DNA from: Streptomyces yatensis
Lineage (GTDB): Bacteria > Actinomycetota > Actinomycetes > Streptomycetales > Streptomycetaceae
DNA length: 64,000 bases
Assembly (NCBI RefSeq): GCF_018069625.1
Contig: NZ_CP072941.1
Span: 1,240,001-1,304,000, forward strand
Direction: 5' to 3'
Shown here: positions 53,051 through 60,774 of the stretch, piece after piece
Numbering within the stretch: the first letter of the stretch is position 1
How the letters are laid out: the number at the start of each line of letters is the position of its first letter
Notes under the pieces: model-generated
Told to the model about the DNA's origin: nothing
The model's input: the letters and a program-made list of their open reading frames with translations, nothing else
The model's database searches: none
Program-made: the position numbers and the translations under genes

Positions 53051-53473
53051 TCATTCGAAGATGGAGACCGGCAGGGTGCCGGAGCTCAGACTGCCGATGG
53101 CGGAGAAGGCGGCGGGGGTGAGGTCGATGACGCGGTTGGTGCGGCAGACCCCGTCGCAGCAGGTGGACTCGGAGCAGAAGCTGCGGGTGCGCGGGCCGCA
53201 GTCGCTGACGGTGACACAGACGCTCGCGCCCGAGCAGTCGTGGCGCACCTTCATCACGGAGCCGCAGCCGCGCCGGGGTATGTCCTCGCCGCACAGGTCC
53301 GGCCGGGTGATGTCCCAGCACGCCTTGGAGGCGTTGGGCCAGGCCGCCTGCAGGGCGCTGGAGCGGCAGGTGCCGCACGCGCCGCCGCCCGCCGAGGCGC
53401 ACGGACCCCAGGCGTTGCCACAACAGAACCAGGTGGCCTCGCCGTTCCAGAGCTTGGTCGATCCGCACGCCAT
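53051..53473 (-). CDS. Cys-rich double-psi beta-barrel (RlpA/expansin-like) protein
   Basis: 140 residues, ATG at 53473 behind GGGAGG. It has 16 cysteines. Barrel landmarks: WNGEATWFCCGNAWGPCAS, GACGTCRSSALQAAWPN, SVCVTVSDCGPRT (Asp of the conserved DCGP) and RVIDLTPAAFSAIGSLSSG. The fold is shared by RlpA, expansins and barwin, which act on or bind cell-wall glycans. There is no signal peptide from this start, and no in-frame hydrophobic segment upstream, which is odd for a disulfide-rich protein. Export together with the Tat substrate encoded next is a plausible explanation. Confidence 0.78.
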   Translation of the reverse strand: MACGSTKLWNGEATWFCCGNAWGPCASAGGGACGTCRSSALQAAWPNASKACWDITRPDLCGEDIPRRGCGSVMKVRHDCSGASVCVTVSDCGPRTRSFCSESTCCDGVCRTNRVIDLTPAAFSAIGSLSSGTLPVSIFE

Positions 53474-53588
53474 GCCACTGTCCTCCCGGCTTCGGTCGGG
53501 CCCTCGGAGCAGCACCATCATCCGTGGGGCCGCATGCGGCCGCCACGGGAAGGCGTCCGGTCGGAGTGCTCGTCAGCGACCGGGGGCT

Positions 53589-53641
53589 CTACAGCCGCTC
53601 GACGATCGTGACGTTGGCCTGCCCGCCCCCCTCACACATCG
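53589..53641 (-). pseudogene. Duplicated 3' end of the thiolase gene
   Basis: 53 bp identical to 53744-53796, encoding MCEGGGQANVTIVERL and stop in the same orientation. The sequence further upstream of this copy (53642-53743) is not thiolase-like, so it is a fragment left by duplication or by recombination with another thiolase gene. Confidence 0.8.
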
Positions 53642-53743
53642 ACCGCCACCTCCACGGCCCCCTCACACCGCTCGGCCCCGGGGGCCTCACGGGCTTCGGG
53701 TGCCTGCGCCGGACTCCGTCCGTCGAGCCGGTGGCCAGGACGC

Positions 53744-54901
53744 CTACAGCCGCTCGACGATCGTGACGTTGGCCTGCCCGCCCCCCTCACACATCGTCTG
53801 CAGCCCGTACCGGCCGCCGGTGCGCTCCAGTCCGTGCAGGAGCGTGGTCATCAGCTTGGTGCCGGTGGCGCCGAGGGGGTGGCCCAGGGCGATGGCGCCC
53901 CCGTTGACGTTGACCCGTTCGGGGTCGGCGCCGGTCTCCTTCAGCCAGGCCAGGACGACGGGGGCGAACGCCTCGTTGATCTCGACCAGGTCGATGTCGC
54001 CGATGGTCAAGCCGGACTTCTTCAGTGCGTGCGCGGTCGCCGGGATGGGCGCGGACAGCATCCGGATCGGGTCCTCGCCGCGTACCGACAGATGGTGCAC
54101 CCGGGCGCGCGGGGTCAAGCCGTGCTCCCGTACGGCCTGTTCGGAGGCGATCAGCAGGGCGGCGGCGCCGTCGGAGACCTGCGAGGCGAGCGCGGCGGTG
54201 ATCCGGCCGCCCTCCATGAGCGGCTTGAGGGCGGCCATCTTCTCCAGGCTGGTGTCCCGGCGCGGGCCCTCGTCCATCCGGACGTCCCCGAACGGGACGA
54301 CCTCGCGGTCGAAGCGGCCCTCGTCCATCGCGCGCAGCGCCCGCCGGTGCGATCCCAGGGCGAACTCCTCCATGGCCTCGCGGGTGATGCCCCACTTCTC
54401 GGCTATCAGCTCGGCTCCGTAGAACTGGCTGACCGGCCGGTCGCCGTAGCGCGCCCGCCAACCCTCCGAGCCCGCGAAGGGGCCTTCGGTCAGCCCCAGG
54501 GGCTCGGTGGCCTGGCGGCTGGCGAAGCCGATGGGCACCATCGACATGTTCTGCACCCCGCCCGCGACCACCAGGTCCTGGGTGCCGGAGAGCACCGCCT
54601 GCGCGGCGAAGTGCAGGGCCTGCTGCGAGGAGCCGCACTGCCGGTCGACGGTCACGCCCGGGACCTCCTCCGGGAGCCCGGCGGCCAGCCAGCAGGTGCG
54701 CGCGATGTCCCCGGCCTGCGGGCCCACGGTGTCCAGACAGCCGAAGACGACGTCCTCGACGGCGGCCGGATCGGCGCCCGAGCGCTCCATCAGCGTGCGC
54801 AGGACGTGTGCGCCGAGGTCGGCGGGGTGGACGGCGGAGAGCCCGCCCTTCCGCCGCCCCACCGGCGTCCTCACCGCTTCGACGATGTATGCCTCGGGCA
54901 T
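53744..54901 (-). CDS. fadA6: Acetyl-CoA acetyltransferase / thiolase (FadA6-like)
   Basis: 385 residues, ATG behind AAGGAG. Thiolase landmarks: nucleophile Cys in DRQCGSSQQALHFAAQAV, NEAFAPVVLAWLKE, GGAIALGHPLGATGTKL with catalytic His, and CEGGGQANV with the second Cys. It does the thiolytic step of beta-oxidation-like degradation. The order thiolase-TetR-SDR-acyl-CoA dehydrogenase is that of mycobacterial fadA6-kstR2-ipdF-fadE30, which degrades the steroid C/D rings. The symbol rests on that synteny; a generic thiolase is the fallback. Confidence 0.8.
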   Translation of the reverse strand: MPEAYIVEAVRTPVGRRKGGLSAVHPADLGAHVLRTLMERSGADPAAVEDVVFGCLDTVGPQAGDIARTCWLAAGLPEEVPGVTVDRQCGSSQQALHFAAQAVLSGTQDLVVAGGVQNMSMVPIGFASRQATEPLGLTEGPFAGSEGWRARYGDRPVSQFYGAELIAEKWGITREAMEEFALGSHRRALRAMDEGRFDREVVPFGDVRMDEGPRRDTSLEKMAALKPLMEGGRITAALASQVSDGAAALLIASEQAVREHGLTPRARVHHLSVRGEDPIRMLSAPIPATAHALKKSGLTIGDIDLVEINEAFAPVVLAWLKETGADPERVNVNGGAIALGHPLGATGTKLMTTLLHGLERTGGRYGLQTMCEGGGQANVTIVERL

Positions 54902-54936
54902 GTCAGCTCCTTGAGTTCCCTCACGTCATGACGGTC

Positions 54937-55644
54937 TTACGGTCGTCCTCGCCGTTCTTGTCGCTCTCGCTGTTCTTGCCGCTCTTGCCCTTCTCGGGGA
55001 GTGATGCCGTCCAGCACCATCGACAGGTACTGGCGGGCGATCTCCTCGGGGCTGTGCTGTCCGCCCGGCCGGTACCACGAGGCGGCGACCCATACGGTGT
55101 CGCGCAGAAAGCGGTACGCCAGCCGGATGTCGAGGTCGGCGCGGAAGACCCCCTCGGCCACTCCGCGCTCCAGCGCGCCCAGCCAGGCCCGCTCGAACCT
55201 CCGCTGCGACTCGGCGAGATAGCCGAAGCGCGGCTGGGCGGACAGGTGCTTGGACTCCTTCTGGTAGATCGCGACGGCGGCGCGGTGCCGGTCGATCTCC
55301 CGGAAGGACTCGGTGACGAGTGCCTCGACGGTCTCCCGGGGGCCGAGTCCGGCGCCGAGCACCGCCTCGTAGCCGGCCCAGAGCTCGTCCAGGAAGGTGG
55401 AGAGGATCTCGTCGACCATCGACTCCTTGGAGTCGAAGTGGTAATAGAGGCTGCCCGCGAGCATCCCCGCCTCGTCCGCGATCCGGCGGACGGTGGTCGC
55501 GTTGTACCCCTGGGCGGCGAAGACCTCCGCCGCGGTCGAGAGCAGTTCGCGCCGTCGTTCGGGGGACGGGCTCACGGTCGTCTTCTTCTCGCTCTTCTTC
55601 GCACTGTTTCCGGTGGAAGCGCGGGTCCGGGTGGAATTCGGCAC
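54937..55644 (-). CDS. kstR2: TetR family regulator (KstR2-like)
   Basis: 235 residues, GTG start. HTH at about 30-75 (RRELLSTAAEVFAAQGYNAT, VRRIADEAGMLAGSLYYHFD). A TetR ligand domain follows, and the charged tail is repetitive (EGQERQEQRERQERRGRP). In mycobacteria KstR2 represses the HIP (C/D ring) steroid genes and is released by HIP-CoA. A near-consensus KstR2 box lies at 56465-56478 between the SDR and acyl-CoA dehydrogenase genes, supporting the assignment. Confidence 0.75.
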   Translation of the reverse strand: MPNSTRTRASTGNSAKKSEKKTTVSPSPERRRELLSTAAEVFAAQGYNATTVRRIADEAGMLAGSLYYHFDSKESMVDEILSTFLDELWAGYEAVLGAGLGPRETVEALVTESFREIDRHRAAVAIYQKESKHLSAQPRFGYLAESQRRFERAWLGALERGVAEGVFRADLDIRLAYRFLRDTVWVAASWYRPGGQHSPEEIARQYLSMVLDGITPREGQERQEQRERQERRGRP

Positions 55645-55659
55645 GTTCTCATTCTCGCC

Positions 55660-56448
55660 TCATGCGTGCTGGCTGCTCACGGACACCGTCTCGCCGGTCA
55701 TGTACGACGAATAGCCGCTGGCCAGGAAGACGATGACGTTGGCCACCTCCCAGGGCTCGGCGTACCGGCCGAACGCCTCGCGCTCGGTGAGCGCGGCCAG
55801 CAGTTCGGGGGTGGTGACCTTCACCAGATGCGGATGCATGGCCAGGCTCGGCGAGACCGCGTTGACCCGCACCCGGTACGCGGCGGCCTCGACCGCGGCG
55901 CAGCGGGTGAGCGCCATGACGCCCGCCTTGGCCGCCGCGTAGTGGGCCTGGCCGGCCTGGGCGCGCCAGCCGACGACCGAGGCGTTGTTGACCACCACCC
56001 CGCCGTGGCCGCCGGCCTTCATCCGGCGCAGCGCGGCGCGGGTGCAGCGGAAGGTGCCGGTCAGGGTGACGTCGATGACCTTGTCCCACTGCTCGTCGGT
56101 CATCTCGGTCAGCAGGGCGGTGCCGCCGAGACCGGCGTTGTTGACCACGGCGTCCAGCCGTCCGTGGCGCTCCTCGGCGAGGTCGTACAGCGCGGTGATC
56201 TGGGCCTCGTCGGTGACATCGCTGACGCGTCCGGCGACCCGCTCCTCGCCGAACTCCTCGGCGAGCGCGGCCACCGTCTCCTCGAGCCGGCGCCCATGGG
56301 CGTCGCCGAGGACGACCCGCGCGCCCTCCTCCAGGAACCGCCGGGCCGTGGCGCCCCCGATGCCGGCGCCCGCGGCAGCGGTGATGACGGCCGTGCGGCC
56401 GGTGAGGAGGCCGTGGCCGGGGACGTACGGCGCCTTGTTGTCCGTCAC
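55660..56448 (-). CDS. SDR family dehydrogenase (IpdF-like)
   Basis: 262 residues, GTG at 56448. Rossmann glycine motif TAAAGAGIGGATARRFLEEG, NNAGLGGTAL, catalytic Ser in NNASVVGW, YxxxK as YAAAKAGV, and a C-terminal end SSYMTGETVSVSS. It oxidises or reduces a hydroxyacyl intermediate with NAD(P). In the KstR2 cluster of mycobacteria the gene at this position, ipdF, acts on 5-hydroxy-HIP-CoA. The leader is only about 16 nt from the predicted KstR2 box, with no strong ribosome site. Confidence 0.8.
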   Translation of the reverse strand: MTDNKAPYVPGHGLLTGRTAVITAAAGAGIGGATARRFLEEGARVVLGDAHGRRLEETVAALAEEFGEERVAGRVSDVTDEAQITALYDLAEERHGRLDAVVNNAGLGGTALLTEMTDEQWDKVIDVTLTGTFRCTRAALRRMKAGGHGGVVVNNASVVGWRAQAGQAHYAAAKAGVMALTRCAAVEAAAYRVRVNAVSPSLAMHPHLVKVTTPELLAALTEREAFGRYAEPWEVANVIVFLASGYSSYMTGETVSVSSQHA

Positions 56449-56464
56449 GACGCCACGGTAACCT

Positions 56465-56478
56465 ACCAAACACTTGTT
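56465..56478. promoter_or_regulatory. KstR2-type operator
   Basis: ACCAAACACTTGTT differs from the KstR2 consensus AnCAAGnnCTTGnT at one position. It lies in the 68-bp gap between the divergent SDR and acyl-CoA dehydrogenase starts, so one dimer could control both operons. Confidence 0.7.
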
Positions 56479-56516
56479 AGGGAAGGTCGATCGGGACCGG
56501 GGAAGGTGACGCGGCG

Positions 56517-57698
56517 GTGGACCTCGATCTCACCGAGCGGCAGACGGCGTTCCGGGCCGAGGCCCGGCGGTGGCTGACCGCGCACACGCCCCCCGCTCCC
56601 CTGCCCTCCCTGGAGACCGCCGAGGGGTTCGCGGCGCACCGCGCCTGGGAGCGCACCCTCGCGGCGGACCGTTGGTCGGCGGTGACCTGGCCCGAGGAGT
56701 ACGGCGGCCGGGGCGCCTCGGTGGTCGAATGGCTGCTGTTCGAGGAGGAGTACTACGCGGCGGGCGCCCCCGGCCGGGTGAGCCAGAACGGGATCAGCCT
56801 GCTCGCCCCCACCCTCTTCGAGCACGGCAACGCCGGGCAGCGCGCCCGGATCCTGCCGCCGATGGCGCGCGGCGAGACGATCTGGGCCCAGGCGTGGTCC
56901 GAACCGGAGTCGGGCTCCGACCTCGCCTCGCTGCGCTCCACCGCCCGCCGCACCGATGGCGGCTGGCTGCTGACCGGACAGAAGACCTGGTCGTCCCGGG
57001 CGGCCTTCGCCGACCGGGCCTTCGGCCTGTTCCGCAGCGATCCGGCGGCGGACGCACCGCACCGGGGGCTGACGTATCTGATGTTCGCCCTGGACGCGCC
57101 CGGTGTGTCCGTGCGCCCCATCGGCCGCCTCGACGGCAAGCCCGCCTTCGCCGAGCTCTTCCTGGACGAGGTGTTCGTGCCCGACGAGGACGTCATCGGC
57201 GAGCCGGGGCAGGGCTGGCGCATCGCGATGAGCACGGCGGGCAACGAACGCGGGCTGACCCTGCGCAGCCCCGGTCGGTTCACCGCGGCGGCGCGGCGGC
57301 TGGTGGCGCTGTGGCGGGAGCGCGCGGCCGGGCCCGACGACGAGACGGCCGCCTCGCTGCACGACCGGGTCGCCGACGCGGTGATCCGCGCCCGCGCGTA
57401 CGAGCTCTTCGCCTACGGGGGCGCCTCCCGGCTGGCCGCCGGGGGCTCCCTCGGCGCCGAGTCCAGCCTGAACAAGGTCTTCTGGTCGGAGCTGGACATC
57501 GCCCTCCACGAGACGGCCCTGGACCTGCTGGGCCCCTACGGCGAACTGTCCGACGCCGCCGAAGACCCCGCCGCGCCCGGCGCTTGGTCCGACGGCTACA
57601 CCTTCGCCCTCGCGGGCCCGGTCTACGCGGGCACCAACGAGATCCAGCGCGACATCATCGCCGAGCGGCTGCTGGGCCTGCCGAAGGGGCGCCGGTGA
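56517..57698 (+). CDS. Acyl-CoA dehydrogenase (FadE30/IpdE1-like)
   Basis: 393 residues, GTG behind GGAAGGTGA. FAD-dependent desaturation of an acyl-CoA. Landmarks: LTERQTAFRAEARRWLTAHT, WPEEYGGRGASVVEWLLFEE, WSEPESGSDLASLRSTARR (flavin and substrate loop), WLLTGQKTWSSRAAFADRAF, and YAGTNEIQRDIIAERLLGLP. It is followed by a second, smaller acyl-CoA dehydrogenase gene, as for the heteromeric steroid-ring enzymes IpdE1-IpdE2. Specificity is inferred from synteny. Confidence 0.83.
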   Translation: MDLDLTERQTAFRAEARRWLTAHTPPAPLPSLETAEGFAAHRAWERTLAADRWSAVTWPEEYGGRGASVVEWLLFEEEYYAAGAPGRVSQNGISLLAPTLFEHGNAGQRARILPPMARGETIWAQAWSEPESGSDLASLRSTARRTDGGWLLTGQKTWSSRAAFADRAFGLFRSDPAADAPHRGLTYLMFALDAPGVSVRPIGRLDGKPAFAELFLDEVFVPDEDVIGEPGQGWRIAMSTAGNERGLTLRSPGRFTAAARRLVALWRERAAGPDDETAASLHDRVADAVIRARAYELFAYGGASRLAAGGSLGAESSLNKVFWSELDIALHETALDLLGPYGELSDAAEDPAAPGAWSDGYTFALAGPVYAGTNEIQRDIIAERLLGLPKGRR

Positions 57699-57774
57699 GG
57701 CCCCGGTGACGAACTCAGCGGCCGGCGAACCAGTGGCTGGTGACAGGCCCAGTGGCTGACGAGGGGATCCCCGG

Positions 57775-58794
57775 ATGAGGTTCATGCTCGATCAGGCGCA
57801 GACGGACTTCGGCCGCACCGTGGACCGGATGCTCGGCGCGGCCGATACGCCGCACGCCGTCCGGGCGTGGGCGCGCGGGGAGCATGCGCCGGGGCGCGCG
57901 GTATGGGGGCGGCTCGCCGAAGCCGGGGTGACCGGACTGGCCGTATCGGAGGCGTACGAGGGGGTCGGGCCGCTGCCGGTCGAGTTGGCCGTGGCGTATG
58001 TCGCGGCGGGGCGGCACGCCGTGCCGGGGCCCCTGGCCGAGACGGCCGCCGCCGCGGTACTGCTGGCCGCGCTCGCCGAGGGCGGCACGGCACGGACCGT
58101 TCGGGCGGCCGAGTACTGGCTGCCCCGGATCGCCGACGGGCGGGCGCTGGTGACGCTGGCGGCGCCCGACGGAGGCCCGTACGCGCTCGACGCGGACGCC
58201 GCCGGCACCGTCCTCGCCGTCCAGGGCGAGGAGCTGTGGCTGGCCCCCGGGCACGGGCCGGTCCAGCCCTCGTTCGACCCGGGCCGCCGGCTGGCCCGGC
58301 CGCTGCCGGGTGGCGAACTGCTGGCCCGGGGCCCGGCCGTGGCCGCTGCCGCCGCGCACGCCGCCGACTGGGCCGCCTTCGCCACGGCCGCGCTGTCCCT
58401 GGGCACCGGGCTCGCGCTGGTGGAGCGCACCGCGGCGTACGCCGGGCAGCGCACCCAGTTCGGCCGCCCGATCGGCTCCTTCCAGGCGGTGAAGCACCGG
58501 CTGGCGGACGCGCTCATCGGACTGGAGTTCGCCCGGCCGCTGCTGTACGGGGCCGCGGTGGCCCTGGCGTCGAGTGCGTCGGGGCCCGCGCGCGAGGCCC
58601 GGGCGGAGGTCGCCGCGGCGAAGGTGGCCGCCGGCGAGGCCGCGTACACAGCGGCGCGCACCGCCCTCCAACTGCACGGCGCGCTCGGCTACACCGACGA
58701 GTACGACCTCTCGCTGTGGATCCGCAAGGCCCGCGCCCTGCGCTCCGCCTGGGGCTCTCCGTCGATCTGCCGCGCCCGCGTTCTCGCGCCCTGA
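57775..58794 (+). CDS. Acyl-CoA dehydrogenase, short partner subunit (IpdE2-like)
   Basis: 339 residues. Shorter and less conserved than its neighbour: FMLDQAQTDFGRTVDRML, VTGLAVSEAYEGVGPLPVEL, GQRTQFGRPIGSFQAVKHRL, and TALQLHGALGYTDEYDLSLW. This is the usual look of the second subunit in alpha2beta2 acyl-CoA dehydrogenases of actinobacterial steroid catabolism. The gap to the upstream gene is 76 bp. Confidence 0.82.
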   Translation: MRFMLDQAQTDFGRTVDRMLGAADTPHAVRAWARGEHAPGRAVWGRLAEAGVTGLAVSEAYEGVGPLPVELAVAYVAAGRHAVPGPLAETAAAAVLLAALAEGGTARTVRAAEYWLPRIADGRALVTLAAPDGGPYALDADAAGTVLAVQGEELWLAPGHGPVQPSFDPGRRLARPLPGGELLARGPAVAAAAAHAADWAAFATAALSLGTGLALVERTAAYAGQRTQFGRPIGSFQAVKHRLADALIGLEFARPLLYGAAVALASSASGPAREARAEVAAAKVAAGEAAYTAARTALQLHGALGYTDEYDLSLWIRKARALRSAWGSPSICRARVLAP

Positions 58795-58851
58795 CCGGTC
58801 TTGATCCATGCTGTAGCGACCATCAGTGAGCACACAGCGAGGTATGCGCGG

Positions 58852-59856
58852 ATGCACCGTCCCCGGCCCACCCTGGAGAGCGTGGCGCGGCGCGCGGGAG
58901 TCTCGCGCGCCACCGTCTCCCGTGTCGTCAACGGCTCCACCAAGGTCGCCGAGGAGAGCCGGGAGGCGGTGCTGGACGCCATCCAGGAGCTGGGCTACAT
59001 CCCCAACCAGGCCGCCCGCAGCCTGGTCACCCAGCGCACCGACTCCTTCGCGCTGGTGCTCCCCGAGGAGCCGGGCCGGGTCTTCTCCGACGACCGCTTC
59101 TTCCCGGGCGTGGTGCGCGGGGTGAGCCAGGAGCTGGAGTCCGCGGACAAGCAGCTGGTGCTGATGATGGCCCGCTCCCCCGCCAGCCGTGACCGCATCG
59201 AGCGCTTCGCCCTGGCCCGCCATGTCGACGGGGTCATGGTCGCCTCGATGCACGGCCCCGATCCGCTCCCGGCCGCACTGGCCCGCATGGGCATCCCCGT
59301 GGTCTGCAACGAGCGGGTGCTGAGCCCGGCCTCGCCGCCGTACGTAGGGGTGGACAACGCGGCGGGCGCGGCGCTGGCCGTGGAACATCTGGTCCGCTCC
59401 GGGCGCACCCGTATCGCCACGGTCGCGGGCCCCCAGGACATGGTGGCCGGGATCGACCGGCTCTCGGGCTACCGGACGGCGCTGTCCGCGGCGCGGCTGG
59501 AGGCGTACGTCGGGTTCGGTGACTTCACCCAGGAGTCCGGGGCGGTCGCGATGCGGGAGCTGCTGGACCGGGAGCCGCGGCTGGACGGGGTGTTCGTGGC
59601 CTCCGACCTGATGGCGATCGGGGTGCTGCGGGCGCTGCGCCAGACCGGCCGCCGGGTGCCGGACGACGTGGCGGTGGTCGGCTTCGACGACATCGAGCCC
59701 GCGCGCTACACCGAACCCCCGCTGACCACCGTGCGCCAGCCGATCGGCGGCATCGGCCGCCGGCTGGCCCGTCAGCTGCTGCGCCTGACGGGTGGGGAGA
59801 CGATCGAACCGGCGCTGGTGTTGCCCACGGAGTTGGTGATCCGCGAGTCGGCGTAG
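58852..59856 (+). CDS. LacI family transcriptional regulator
   Basis: About 334 residues; ATG at 58852 with GAGG 9 nt upstream fits the normal LacI start (MHRPRPTLESVARRAGVSRA). HTH and hinge NQAARSLVTQRTDSFALVL, effector domain to VVGFDDIEPARYTEPPLTTV. It resembles sugar-responsive LacI proteins, but no sugar gene is adjacent; the neighbours are acyl-CoA enzymes. The target is unknown and no GAGCGCTC palindrome is visible close by. Confidence 0.9.
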   Translation: MHRPRPTLESVARRAGVSRATVSRVVNGSTKVAEESREAVLDAIQELGYIPNQAARSLVTQRTDSFALVLPEEPGRVFSDDRFFPGVVRGVSQELESADKQLVLMMARSPASRDRIERFALARHVDGVMVASMHGPDPLPAALARMGIPVVCNERVLSPASPPYVGVDNAAGAALAVEHLVRSGRTRIATVAGPQDMVAGIDRLSGYRTALSAARLEAYVGFGDFTQESGAVAMRELLDREPRLDGVFVASDLMAIGVLRALRQTGRRVPDDVAVVGFDDIEPARYTEPPLTTVRQPIGGIGRRLARQLLRLTGGETIEPALVLPTELVIRESA

Positions 59857-59900
59857 CCGAGGGTGCGGCGCCCAAGGGGCGACGGACACGCCGCCACGGC

Positions 59901-60662
59901 TCAGCCGCCACCCGCGTACCGCGGCAGCCATGCCCGGAAGTCCCGTTCGAACCCGTCATAGCGGCGCCGCAGCTCGGCACCCGGCCAGTCCTCCGGCAGC
60001 AGCCGCGCGGGGAGGACGGGGTCGGCGAGGAGGTGCCGGAGGGCCGCGGCGGCGACGGTGAACCGGTCGGCCGGTTCCTCCGCGTCGGCCAGCGCCGCGC
60101 CGAGCAGCCTGGCCTGGCGGGCCCAGCCGTCCAGGTCCCATAGGCGCGCGGCGAGCTCGGCCGGATCGCCCTCCGGCGCGCCGGTGAACCAGCCGCACTG
60201 CTCCGCGGCGACGTCCGGCCGGGGATGGACGAGATTGGCGGGGCGCATCCAGGTGCCCTCGCGCAGTTCGGCCAGGCGCAGGGCGGCCATGGCCTGGCGG
60301 AGGGCGGCGCGCTCGGCCGCCTCGCGCCGGTCGGAGGTGACGATCGCGATCTCCCAGCCGCCGTCCCAGCGCCGGGTGCGGGGGGCGCGGCTGTCGTCCT
60401 GCCGCGCCTGGCGGGCCAGCAGGCGGTCGGTGAGCCGGTAGGCGCCGTCGCTCTGCTCCAGGTCACCGGCCGCGACCATCCGGGTGAGCGCGACCCGGAT
60501 GGTGCCCTCGGCGGTGCCGAAGAGCGCGCCGACGCGTACCAGCGCGCGGGCGGGCAGCTGGGGCGGGTGATGGCCCAGCAGGGTGCTGAGCACGATCGAG
60601 CGTGCGGTCAGCGGCCGCAGGGTGAGCGTTCCGGTGTCGGTGTCAGTGCCGGTGTCGTCCAT
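59901..60662 (-). CDS. PaaX family transcriptional regulator
   Basis: 253 residues, starting with a Thr/Asp repeat (MDDTGTDTDTGTLTLRPLTA). PaaX winged-helix at about 20-90 (RSIVLSTLLGHHPPQLPARA, GTAEGTIRVALTRMVAAGDL) and PaaX C-terminal region (WDGGWEIAIVTSDRREAAER, PRYAGGG). PaaX proteins are GntR-like repressors released by aryl- or acyl-CoA esters. It is divergent from the AidB-type acyl-CoA dehydrogenase, with a long dyad between them. Confidence 0.9.
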   Translation of the reverse strand: MDDTGTDTDTGTLTLRPLTARSIVLSTLLGHHPPQLPARALVRVGALFGTAEGTIRVALTRMVAAGDLEQSDGAYRLTDRLLARQARQDDSRAPRTRRWDGGWEIAIVTSDRREAAERAALRQAMAALRLAELREGTWMRPANLVHPRPDVAAEQCGWFTGAPEGDPAELAARLWDLDGWARQARLLGAALADAEEPADRFTVAAAALRHLLADPVLPARLLPEDWPGAELRRRYDGFERDFRAWLPRYAGGG

Positions 60663-60683
60663 GGTTACGCGAAACCCTATCCA

Positions 60684-60717
60684 TTACAGTTCTCCATCGC
60701 GCATGATGGAAGTGTAA
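60684..60717. promoter_or_regulatory. Dyad operator between PaaX and acyl-CoA dehydrogenase genes
   Basis: TTACA (60684-60688) pairs with TGTAA (60713-60717), and CCATC (60694-60698) with GATGG (60705-60709); TTC and GAA between them also pair with a small offset. It lies 22 bp before the paaX start and 57 bp before the dehydrogenase ATG, the expected place for repression of both. Confidence 0.6.
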
Positions 60718-60774
60718 GGCCGCCCATCGGCCGCCCGGCCCCGGGAGACCGCCGCGAACGAGGAGATGTCTGCC

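Noticed and set aside
56463..57785. Minus-strand frame antisense to the first acyl-CoA dehydrogenase
   Set aside because: The plus strand gives a full-length dehydrogenase with flavin-binding motifs; the antisense frame has no domain.
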